Assembly: GCA_027575765.1 (NCBI GenBank)
Contig: JANBPT010000716.1
Coordinates: 1 to 25,198 of the forward strand
Length of the DNA: 25,198 nt
Direction of reading: 5' to 3'
Source of the DNA: Tieghemiomyces parasiticus
Lineage: Eukaryota > Kickxellomycota > Dimargaritomycetes > Dimargaritales > Dimargaritaceae
The first letter of the stretch is position 1, and each line of letters starts with the position of its first letter. Shown piece after piece: positions 16,111 through 25,198 of the stretch. The notes below the pieces were generated by a model, which was given only the letters and a program-made list of their open reading frames with translations, ran no database searches and was not told the DNA's origin. The translations under genes were made by a program, and so were the position numbers.

Positions 16111-17391
16111 ATGGGTAAACTATTCAAGACCCACTTCGGCTACGGGGGCTTCAGCAGCACCTATTTCCAGGAGCGCATTCCAGATAATGTCCGGGACGGG
16201 TACGAGAGTTCCGCCGACCTCCTCAAGCTGAGCAACGTCCGGCCCAGTGGCAGTAAACCTCAGCTCAAGATTGTCCTCCTGCAGAAACCGCTCTTCATCC
16301 AGGACACCGACCTGGACCGGCCGGCGTGTGTGCTCCGTGGTTACCTACTGTTGCGTCTCTCCGAGCCCACTAAGTTCACCGAGATTGCCCTCGATTTTGG
16401 CGGCAAGCTCAAGACGTGCTGGATGGACAACTCCGGCGAGTACTCCGTACCGCACGCCGAGTCCCGGCCTATTATCGAACATCGTTGGACTTTTCTCCGG
16501 TCCACCAACCGTGCCATCCGCCTCGACGCCGGCGACCACCAGTACGACTTTGAGCTCGTTCTGCCTGGTGCCCTCCCAGAAACCGTACATACCCACCACT
16601 TATCGGTCGTCTATAAATTGAGGGCCGTGGCCCGGCGCCCTGGCTTCCGACTCAACCTATCGGACACTGAGTATGTGGCTATCAAGCGACAGCCCTCTAC
16701 TTGGTCCTGGACCCACCTCAATTCCGTGTCAGTCACCAACATTTGGAACGACCTAATCCAGTACGAGGTGTTCCTACCCATCCGATCATGTACCGATGAC
16801 GAGTCCGTGGACGTATCCTTCAAGTTTTTGCCCATGGATCCGATTGCTAAGGTCCTCAGTGCCCGCATCTTCCTCAAGGAATACGCCAAGTACCAGTCGC
16901 CCGTCTCGGGCCGCCACAAGGACTGGTCCCACATTATCAGCCAGACTCAGAGCGGCGGCCTACTGGACCAGTTCGACGCCGCAGCTGCGGCCTCGGTCAC
17001 GGACCCCGCCAGCAGCGGCGAGGTGTCGCTCGATATGACCCTGGATATCCCCACCGCCTATGCCCGGCTCCAGTACGACACAACCACCCCCAGCCTGGAA
17101 GTCTCCCACAAAATTAAGTGCGTGCTCCAACTCCGCGACCGGCTAATGCAGGTTCACACCGTCTGTATCGCCATCCCATTCGTCGTGTGCCCCAAAACCA
17201 TGGAAGGGATGCATAATTTGCCAGCCTATGATACCTTGGAACAGCACACCACTCGCGTCTATAGCGCCATGCCTCCGCCGTCCTACGAAACCGCCGTATC
17301 GTCCCCTCGTCGCCCAACATCATCGACCCGGCCGAGTACTGGTGCCGTGTCGCCCTTGCGCCTCCCGTCTAATGCCATCACCGTAGCCTAA
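16111..17391 (+). CDS. Arrestin-domain protein with PPxY tail (ART-type adaptor)
   Basis: 426 residues in one exon. I take the ATG at 16111; the eight codons before it have only a GTG. Residues 50-180 look like the arrestin N domain: the opening strand QLKIVLLQKPLFI, then VLRGYLLLRLSEPTKFTEIALDFGGKLKTCW, and later HQYDFELVLPGALPETV followed by VVYKLRAVARR. The arrestin C domain runs about 195-360, ending near VHTVCIAIPFVVCP. The tail holds LPAY (370-373) and a PPxY motif, PPSY at 389-392, the docking site for WW domains of Rsp5/Nedd4-type ubiquitin ligases. A Ser/Pro-rich end follows. By family knowledge such proteins bring the ligase to plasma-membrane transporters for endocytosis. The cargo cannot be told from sequence. 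The N-terminal 45 residues are not typical. Confidence 0.9.
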   Translation: MGKLFKTHFGYGGFSSTYFQERIPDNVRDGYESSADLLKLSNVRPSGSKPQLKIVLLQKPLFIQDTDLDRPACVLRGYLLLRLSEPTKFTEIALDFGGKLKTCWMDNSGEYSVPHAESRPIIEHRWTFLRSTNRAIRLDAGDHQYDFELVLPGALPETVHTHHLSVVYKLRAVARRPGFRLNLSDTEYVAIKRQPSTWSWTHLNSVSVTNIWNDLIQYEVFLPIRSCTDDESVDVSFKFLPMDPIAKVLSARIFLKEYAKYQSPVSGRHKDWSHIISQTQSGGLLDQFDAAAAASVTDPASSGEVSLDMTLDIPTAYARLQYDTTTPSLEVSHKIKCVLQLRDRLMQVHTVCIAIPFVVCPKTMEGMHNLPAYDTLEQHTTRVYSAMPPPSYETAVSSPRRPTSSTRPSTGAVSPLRLPSNAITVA

Positions 17392-17451
17392 CCTCCCCCC
17401 GTAATGATCCCGAACGTTTGCTAAACCTTCATGTTCTTTCCATATTTTTGG

Positions 17452-17468
17452 TCCCAGCTCTCCTGGGA
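17452..17468 (+). repeat. Hairpin TCCCAG-CTCTC-CTGGGA in the arrestin 3' region
   Basis: A 6-bp perfect stem with 5-base loop 61 bases after the arrestin stop codon, followed by a T-rich stretch. It lies in the likely 3' untranslated region. I see no AATAAA nearby. Confidence 0.55.
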
Positions 17469-17469
17469 G

Positions 17470-20400
17470 GGCTATAATTTTGTTTGTTTTTTGTTTAGCT
17501 GTGTCCACCGCCCCACTTTATGACCCCGCCCCTCTCGCTCACCCGGTAAATTTCTGCACAATCCGCCGGTCACTCCGGTATTTCCATATTAGCGCCATGT
17601 ATACCCCTCTTCTCTCTAGTCTAACTTCATCCTCGCTTCACACCGTACCGCTTTCTGATATATATTCCCCGTATTTCTGGCCACTGGCTCGACCCTCCTC
17701 TTTTTCCCTCGCATGTGCACCTCATTCATAATCCAACAGCGTTCCATACGGCCTCACGGCTTTAGTTTCTATATCGAACTTGTATAATACACACAATCAT
17801 ATCCCTCCTCCTCATGCCACGATTCAGTTAGGATACTGTTGGCTTAATTAGCGAAGTTGTGACCATTGAAGCAACTCGGCCATGGTTAATGTGAACCCAC
17901 AGGAAGCGCAATCGGATACATTACCTGAACCGTGCACATTGCTCCTAAGCGGCTCTGACGTTGCCTCTGCCGGTATTGGTTAGAAAAGTGATCACTTGGT
18001 CCAAGAGGATCCACGCCCGTGTAGCTCATTCGTCTCCTTTCCGAAATAATAAACCACCGACCGACCTGATCCAGCCCCCCCCTTCCTACCAGCCATCATT
18101 TTACTTCAACCCCAACCCCTCCCCTCATTTCTCTTGAGTCACTTGGGCCTGTCGCTGCCAGGTGATGGTCAATCGCCAAACCCCTGGCAACCAAACACCA
18201 GGTCGGTTTAAAGAGGGGGGAAGGGCAAGGAGAGGGGAGGAGGAGGAGGCGGACCCACGTGAACCCTAAGGGCCGTGCAGTATTTCCAGGGTTCCTGACA
18301 CCCTATTGCTAACAACACGTTCGTCGAAATGAGAAAAGCTTGATAGTTGTATTATTTTAATTTTTTAGTTGGTATACTAATCCCCCGCCTCCTGCTTCCC
18401 ACCCCCTCCCCCACTCCACTCACCCCTTCAGTCAACCAGCAGCGAGGCAGGGTCTCACGTGGGTCAACTCGGGTAGACGTGGCGATCTGCCTGTCTTTCC
18501 GGGTCTTGCCATTCGTACACATCCATCCCTGATCCGGCACTGCAGCCTGTGACGTTAGAGGTGACATGAACCGTACCTGGTCTGAAGGGAGTGTGTGTGT
18601 GTGTGTGGCAGGAGTTTCTATGTATGGCCATTGCCAAGGAGTATTTTACGGGTAAACTCTCTTCATGAAGGGAGGGAATGTGAAGACTTCTTGATTCGCT
18701 CTAGAGCTGAACGCTATGAAAGGGCCAGCGTCATAGGGTAAAAGGCGATCATTAGGTTCTGGCGAAGCTGAATAGTGGATAGGATACTGGCGTTATTGAG
18801 TCATAAAACCATGATCCGTGCGCGCGCGAGTGGAGGAGACGAGTAAGAGCGCCCATGCTGGGTGTCAAAGCCTTGGCGATTTAATATAAGGTATTAGATA
18901 TATTACTCTGATAGTTTGTAACCAGTTTAGTCGGAAATGATCCTATATTCCCCTAGTGAAAACCGGTGGAAGTTCTACCATTGAGGAGAAGGTGGGGGGG
19001 GGAAGAAGGAGGGGAGAGAGACGGCAGAGGTGGCGCGTCAGGAGAGGCCAATACCCACTACTATTCGCCATTGGAGGAACGATGCAGGGGGATGGGGAGG
19101 TTGCTGTGGTGTAGCTGCGGACAACAGTACAAATACGTGCGCTGCAGGACTGCGGAACTTGTCTAGGCTCTCAATTTACCGCCTTGGGGCTATCTATGCG
19201 ATGGGGTTCAAGGGGGTGATTGATTTCCGACCAGCAGCATTATCAGTCCGAAGCCTGTGGCATACTGGGACGAATCCGGTTACGGCCGTACAGGCTTGGT
19301 GGGTACGTGCCTTTACCATGGGTGTCCAACAGAAACCCATTCGTATGGTTTTCTTTTACCTCACCAGCTAGATGCCAAGGGAATGACTAAAAGTGGAGAA
19401 ACTGGTAGGTGGGAGGGGAGGAAAGGAAACGATACCCACTCCCCTCCGTTACTCAGAGGGAAGACGCTACCCATCCGTTTCGGCCCGCCTACCAGTCCGT
19501 GTATGATTTGGTATATACTGAAATGAGCGTGACCAACTTGATTTTATCTTCGCAAACACCTGTGTGGTGAGCCGGGTGGGTTCTGGCAACTAAACTGGCC
19601 CATGATGACGGTCAATCCCGGTTCGCTAGGGGCCAATTCATGAGAGGTGGAGGGGAGGGTTCTACCGAAACCGGAAAGTGTGGTGAATAATACGGTCGTA
19701 AGTTGTTGCTCTAGATATCACTGTTTAATTGGCTGGGGGAGAGTAGGCGGGCGGGCGGTCGGAAAATGTCCAACCTATTTGTGGATAGATTACATTGGCG
19801 ATTATGAACTTTCAGTCATCTGAGGGAGAGTGTCTCGGACAGATCTTACAGGTTCCTTGATGTTTTATTATTTTTTAAATTTTTTTATTGGAAACTCGAC
19901 CTCCCTTGCGCTTTAGTAATTCCAGCAATAGTCTACTGTGAGCTCAATAATCGGGTATATAATCCAGCAGCCCCTTAGCTCCAAACATGGATACATCTGT
20001 TATAAAAAATGGATTGACATGACGTGTGGGTCCCAGGCTTAGTACTGCGGATAGTCCTGGCTGCCCTCCTGATCAAGCGGATAGCGGTCCCGCCCACCCG
20101 CCCCCCCCCCGAAGGAGAGCGCTAGATGAGTCAGTTTGGTGAAAGATAGGGCAGAAACGGAGCAATACCACTGGATCTTAAGGCCACATATCCCACCAAT
20201 GATTCATAATTAATTATTTGGACGGCCGGTAGAGGATGTCCAGAGGAACCTATGACTTGGGGATATGTTGTTGAGACGGCCGAGTTCCAAATCACTTAAC
20301 CGTGCTGCGAATTACCCCCGTCACTCGCCGGTCTAGAGTTACCGATTTAGATCCGTGCGGTGAAATTGTATCGTGGCATCCTTCACTCGTAGCATTTTAC

Positions 20401-20600
20401 TTACTCATTCTTCGATGTAGAAGACTGACTCGTCGCAAACACCCAAACAAAAGCCGTCGCTTGGCTAGTTTGGCTTAGCTCTCTTCTCGCCTATGTATTC
20501 CCTTCTTTCCCCTTTTTTCGGATGTAGCCGAACGGAGTTTCAATTGTCCTTGCGGGCAAATATGGAGGTACTAGCGTAGTGGAGGGGAGGGGGACTTACG
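17470..20600. other. Gene-poor region, left part
   Basis: Open frames are at most about 113 codons and unrecognisable. It alternates purine-rich plus-strand blocks (about 18210-18250, 18990-19040, 19400-19440) with AT-rich ones (about 19860-19910). A GT repeat is at 18591-18607 and a 10-C run at 20101-20110. Nothing else is identifiable. Confidence 0.5.
18591..18607. repeat. (GT)8 microsatellite
   Basis: Seventeen bases of uninterrupted alternating G and T in a gene-poor region. Confidence 0.9.
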
Positions 20601-21248
20601 GAAACATTTCGACGTCGAAAGTGAATGATTGATCCGGACCTCGAATCCACCCGTACCCAGCCACCAGCAGCCCATGGGTATTTTTCTGCGTCGAGTTTAA
20701 TCATACATGTGTCTTTGATTAGACCAAGTTGCCCGGTTGATATTGGCGGTCTCTGCGGCGACTGTGATGCCCCAGATGAAATTGTTGTCGATGGATGTTG
20801 GATGATAGTGACTTAGACAGGTACTATTCCGGAGCCGCTACTGTTTGGTTTGTGCCTACCAAATTTCATGCTTCCATCGACCCAGCTTCCTCGGTCTTTT
20901 TTATTCACAGGTAAAAACATTAAACGAGCGGGAAAACAACACGGTATATCTTGCTCTTTTACCTCGAGTCTAAATAAAAAGGTCAATCTAACTCTAATGG
21001 AGACAAAAAGGTAGGGACCATTAGGTCCATCATAATGGTCTTGGAGACGTCTTGGCTATTCACACCTTTTCCGCCTCCCTTTTTTTTTCCCACTTGAACT
21101 GACACCGATCTAGCGGTACTGATCTTCACAAGCGCAGATCAGCAACGGTCTAGCGGCGTGGTCGGATAATCTTTTATCTTTCCTCTCCCTACAGCGCTAG
21201 GGATGGCGTGCTTCGGGAAGGTCCGGGTCCTAGAACAGTCACAATGGT

Positions 21249-21300
21249 GCCGACGTGATTGTCGGCCTATAAATGTGGTTTAATTGGTGTTTACCACATT
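21249..21300. repeat. Two adjacent hairpins
   Basis: GCCGAC (21249-21254) pairs with GTCGGC (21261-21266) across a 6-base loop. Six bases later AATGTGGT (21272-21279) pairs with ACCACATT (21293-21300) across 13 bases. Both stems are perfect. Confidence 0.6.
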
Positions 21301-22337
21301 CGTCACTACTGGCCGTTATCCAATTATGCGGATGTAAGGACTAGGGAGGGGAAAACCTGTTGCCACGAATTGCCCTCTAGACCGAGAATAAGCTTCCATT
21401 CCCGCTACATGGGGCAGGAGAAGGTCGAGGAGGGAGGATGATTGCTTACTGTCCTGTGGTGCGTAGGTTAGAGGAGTGATTGCGTACAATGGAAGTCTGG
21501 GTGAGATGTTGGCCATCAAGACGTTTTCTCCAGCCCCCTCCTGGTCAGCTGCTGACCCCTTCGCACAATACTTGCTAAACCAATGGGCAAATCCTCAGCT
21601 ACCGTGTCCGTTTAGATTGAGACTGGTCCTATTCTAAGCAGCCCCTTCACGGTCAATGGAGGAACGCTGACGAGTCATGTTAGCCCTCTGACAGGCGTGG
21701 TGTGAGACATTCTTATCAGTTGAGTTGCATGATACTTTAGTGGTAGCTGGCTGGATGGGGAAGTATAAAGCGGGGCTGGAGTATATTGTATATATTTACA
21801 GATATGTTGGCTAGTAACGATCGCGAAGTGGAAAGCAGACGGGTTGGTGATTGCAGTAGAAACTGGGGTTCTATCAGTTCGAGGCGCAGCGCGGTGTACC
21901 TTAACTAGACTGACCAACGGTGTCACAGTCCTAAACGATATAAAGTCGAGATGAGGGTACCAAATAGACAGTTGGATTCGCGTCCATTGTAGGGAGAATA
22001 ACTAACTGATTAACTTGAAGGGCCGAACGTGAATAACTAGTCAACTGCAATTAAGAGGGTGGCGAAGATAATGCAATGCCGGCTGTTGCTTTTTTCAGCC
22101 CGGGAAAAGCCGACCGTTAACAGCGAAAGTTCACATTAGAGGATTAATTGTGACGGTACTACTAACGCCGGAATCATAACAAGTTTAATGGCCTGATGTC
22201 ACCATAAAGCTTAGCCAACCGAAAACTATTCCGCCAAGAGCTATCAAATTAAGGCATGTATTTTCCTATTATATTTTCACGCACTGGAGACCTAGAAGAT
22301 CTAGTATTTGGGAGACTATGGCTAAGGACCGCCGTGG

Positions 22338-22358
22338 CTGTTTGTAAAGCACAAACAG
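22338..22358. repeat. 8-bp hairpin CTGTTTGT / ACAAACAG
   Basis: Perfect 8-bp stem with a 5-base loop (AAAGC), in a gene-poor stretch. Function unknown. Confidence 0.6.
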
Positions 22359-23212
22359 TGCGCTTCTTCTCTCTAGCCTAGCTCTACAAATGATATCATT
22401 CGTAATCAACGGCAAATGTAGGCAATCACCTGGTGAGGGGCCCTGATTTACAGTGAGACGGCTCTAGTCATCTACGGGACCTCGAAAAAATAACTCATAT
22501 CTCGTTTCGACATCTCAGGTCAAGTCAACCATTTACCAACCTCTCGACGCTGCCCGAAATCCATGGCGAGTTGTATCTAGTTGTTGTTATTTTTTACATT
22601 TCGGTGCAGCAAGCGTGATTGATAGTTTGTAAACTTTACTGCAACCGTCACATTCACATCTCCTCGCACTACCCACAGGTACGCCGCCAATGGTCACACT
22701 CGACTGGTCGAAGTGGTTCGGGAGGCCGGGGAGGGGAGGGAAACTCAGGTTCCAACACGCTCGAATCGATTCTATCGCTTGCGATAAAAGTGACGCATAA
22801 AAATATCCGTAAAGTTTGCCGCAGCCCATGATCTCCGCCTCAATATTGATTGGCACCGCATGAGAAGTCTACCATCCAGTTCCCCTGCGACTCAAGGGCG
22901 GGCGCCTCCTTCTCCTCCTCCCACTAAAGGCTACTCCTCCAGGCGCAAGTAGTGCGGAGGGTAAGAAGAAGGGCCTTCCATCTTTCCCAGCCGCCTGGTC
23001 ACAAGCGCGAACAGTTATCAGCGTTTTAGCGTCTCCTCCCCCCCCCCCCTTATCCTCAGTAGCTGGTTCGCTGGCTAATCCCGAAGGCACCAGCCATCCA
23101 CCTATCGTTTTCGCTCTCTCTCTCCTTGGACATCGTCCCTTCTCATCCCTACGTCAGTTTAATATACGGTGCTCAGCTCTTACCCTCCCCCGGGGGGTCA
23201 TCACCGCCCTTC

Positions 23213-23226
23213 CTCTCTCTCTCTCT
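23213..23226 (+). repeat. (CT)7 microsatellite
   Basis: Alternating C and T, inside a CT-rich stretch and just after a CCCCCGGGGG palindrome at 23187-23196. Confidence 0.85.
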
Positions 23227-23585
23227 GTCTTCACTTCTGTTATTCTAGGTGAATTTCACGAATGGGCTTCATATCTCTCCCCACCGCAGCACGCTCACGA
23301 ACCACACGCCACGTCATTCAGACTTGTCCCTGCCGTGCCTCTCCCCTCCCTTACCAGGCTTGGTACGCTCGTCTCTACGCATGGATGATATACGGCAGTG
23401 GGTACTTCAATGTAAAATGAAGCGGCAGGTTCCTAAGTCTGCAGCACAGGACATACGATCAGCTCGCCCATGCTACTCGGTACCCCGCCTCTTCCATGCT
23501 TGGTGACCTGTTTGGGCAGGCCGGTGGGCGGCGAATTTACGGTCTAGCCACTCCTCGCTTAATAATTATGCCACACCCCCCTCTT

Positions 23586-23602
23586 CACACACACACACAC
23601 AC
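23586..23602. repeat. (CA)8 microsatellite
   Basis: Seventeen bases of uninterrupted alternating C and A in the CT-rich upstream region. Confidence 0.9.
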
Positions 23603-24205
23603 TCCATGAGGAATTCTGGGAGCTCAGGGATAGTTACAGTGGGCGAGACGTGGCAAGCAGATGTCATTCTCGACTACAGTCATTAGTCGCTTCGGACTAC
23701 GCCATAGGCTCCGACTGTACCCATATAAATATCGAGCCACCGGTGGTACCTCGTATTCCGGATACTATTTTCGTCCCAACGCTTGTTAGTGACACACCAG
23801 TTACCCCCGAACCACCATTAACCAGTTTACAGTTTTGGTACTCTATCCGTTCTCCCACTAGCACCCTTTTATCGACCCTCCCATCTACCTTACGCCCTAT
23901 CTATCGAACTTGACTATTTATTATATATATATATTTAACTGCATTGCCTTCAATAGGTGCTATATAACCCTACGTTTCCCAGAGCCCTATAAGGAACATC
24001 TCCCCTGGCCACGCTTTCGTCACGCTGAAGATTATCAACCTCAACTTTCTTTCTTGCAGCATTACATTCAGACTTCAATCTCATCACCTCCGTTACCTGT
24101 ATTTGCTCACCTCGTTGGCCGGAAACCCCGTCCACGCTTGGCTTAGCCCGCAACCAGGTTTCGTGAACGAGTGCACGTGCCCTCCATCCCCTTCCCATTC
24201 ACTAT

Positions 24206-24385
24206 TATATACGGAAGCAGGCCCGAGGTGTTTACCCGAATTCCTTTACCATTTGATTTCCCTCGTCGCCCTCCTTTCCCGTCTTTTATTCGTCGACCAA
24301 CGTCGTTAAGAGCTCGATCCATCGATTTCCCGATTGCCCGCCCCATCCCTCACTATCTACCGTTGGGTTGCGTATACCGGTAAGT
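24206..24385 (+). promoter_or_regulatory. Candidate TATA box, untranslated first exon and donor site
   Basis: TATATA at 24206-24211 is followed by CT-rich sequence without any ATG up to a perfect GTAAGT donor at 24380-24385. TATA box, ATG-free CT-rich leader and GTAAGT donor is the same arrangement as at the start of the uridine kinase gene. A gene on the plus strand with an untranslated first exon, continuing beyond the window, would explain it. No coding exon is seen to confirm this. Confidence 0.35.
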
Positions 24386-25198
24386 GGCCTTGACTCCATG
24401 TCGTCTTTGGGATGGGTGAGCAGCATCCCATTGTAGCCATATTTCGTACTCTCGCATGAAGTCGTAGTCGGGCCCCCGGCCGTGTCGATGCCTCTCGAGA
24501 CTTTGATATACGCCTTTCATAGACCACCCCAGCGCCTATAGCCCGATGGGGGGGTTTTTTTGGCTTCTTCTTTATTAACACATCCGTGCTTGACAAACTT
24601 GTGCCGACTCGTACATCCCTCTAGATAAATTTTGAACGAGCAGCCCCCCCCCCCTATTCATGAATTTCAGGTAAGCTCAATATTATTTTAATCCTTAATT
24701 GATGGGCGGAGTTGCGGGTCGTATTGTTCTATTTTTATCATACACTTCTATTCTGTATATCCATCCTTTTCATCTACCGAGGGCGACAGGTTTTGAGAGG
24801 TGTTGATCCCTGTCGTCATTGCTGACGACAGTAAACTCCGGGGAACCCAAAAGCGGTGGTGAGGGATGCGGATGGTGTGAGGTAGAGTCTATGTATGTTG
24901 GGGAGGGGACTTCTCCCCGCCTAGGAGCATCGTGGCTTGTTTATTTCTCGTGGGACTGCCTTCTATAGTGGTTCGGTACAGCGGTAACGAGGCGACGAAC
25001 GACCTCGGCTTGGCAAGTTCTGGTGGCTAGACTAGTCCCATTGTGACAGTACATTAGCGATTTCATTTATCACTATGGTGGCGCGGCCTCGCTACTTTCT
25101 TATCCATCTGCAACCATTTGCGATTTACACGTCACCCTGGTAGCGATTGAGGTTAGATTCTGGATGGGGTTGAGGCCAACGGACATCTCCGGACCCTA
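24386..25198. other. Right end of window, no supported coding sequence
   Basis: Holds an 11-C run (24644-24654) followed within ten bases by ATGAATTTCAG and a GTAAGC donor at 24671, which could be a short coding exon, but no continuation stays open for long. An 8-bp hairpin, CTGTCGTC / GACGACAG, is at 24810-24831. The last 350 bases show nothing recognisable. Confidence 0.4.
24810..24831. repeat. 8-bp hairpin CTGTCGTC / GACGACAG
   Basis: Perfect stem with 6-base loop ATTGCT. Its right arm ends in CAG, so it could overlap a splice acceptor if the plus-strand gene proposed here exists. Function unknown. Confidence 0.6.

Larger units (their letters stand above)
20601..22880. other. Gene-poor region, middle part, with several small inverted repeats
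   Basis: No supported coding frame. AT content rises from about 21950 to 22600. Perfect small inverted repeats cluster here: 21119-21142, 21249-21266, 21272-21300, 22338-22358 and the palindrome AATGATATCATT at 22389-22400. No family of structured RNA is recognised. Confidence 0.45.
22881..24205 (+). other. CT-rich upstream region of a possible plus-strand gene
   Basis: The plus strand is strongly CT-rich at about 22890-23360 and again after 23780, like the leaders upstream of the real genes here. It includes a 12-C run (23038-23049), (CT)7 (23213-23226), (CA)8 (23586-23602), a (TA)n run (23922-23934), and TATA-like words near 23163 and 23724 (TATAAA). No coding frame is convincing. It could be the regulatory region of a gene lying to the right. 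Confidence 0.4.

Overview
The window reads as nuclear DNA of a fungus, probably an early-diverging (zygomycete-grade) one. Recognisable proteins are eukaryotic and fungal in style. Genes are split by GT-AG introns with GTAAGT-type donors and CTAAC or TACTGAC-like branch sites. Starts sit in good Kozak contexts, TATA boxes lie 200 to 510 bases upstream, and an arrestin-type adaptor carries a PPxY motif. The lineage call is an inference; no marker here fixes the species.

Layout. (1) 1-536, minus: the 5' end of glutamine-dependent GMP synthase, two exons, running off the left edge. (2) About 540-4230: 3.7 kb with no gene I can support. (3) 4236-4864, plus: a small basic secreted protein with TATA box and AATAAA. 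(4) 5564-7384, plus: a 606-residue low-complexity protein of unknown function, built from two related halves, each with a paired PDG module, and with matching arginine-rich ends. (5) 7764-10376, minus: a uridine kinase / uracil phosphoribosyltransferase-like fusion. I reconstruct five coding exons from it: 44, 12, 44, 34 and 1279 nt, total 1413 nt, exactly 471 codons. (6) About 10.9-15.0 kb: no supported gene. (7) 15034-16110: a pyrimidine-rich stretch free of ATG on the sense strand, leading into (8) 16111-17391, plus: an arrestin-domain protein of 426 residues ending in a PPxY tail. (9) 17.5-24.2 kb: a long gene-poor stretch with microsatellites and small hairpins. (10) 24206-25198: a possible untranslated first exon of a plus-strand gene that would continue past the right edge.

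Functionally, two genes belong to nucleotide metabolism: GMP synthase for de novo guanine nucleotides, and uridine kinase/UPRT for pyrimidine salvage. The arrestin-like protein is probably an adaptor bringing a Rsp5-type ubiquitin ligase to membrane transporters. Nothing in the sequence shows that these genes are coregulated. The most notable observations are the reconstructed microexon ladder at the start of the uridine kinase gene (a 12-nt exon and a 34-nt exon holding the ATP-binding loop), the strand-specific absence of ATG in the leaders, the duplicated PDG protein, and C-runs lying on the sense strand of leaders and introns. No rRNA, tRNA, CRISPR array or recognisable transposon was found.
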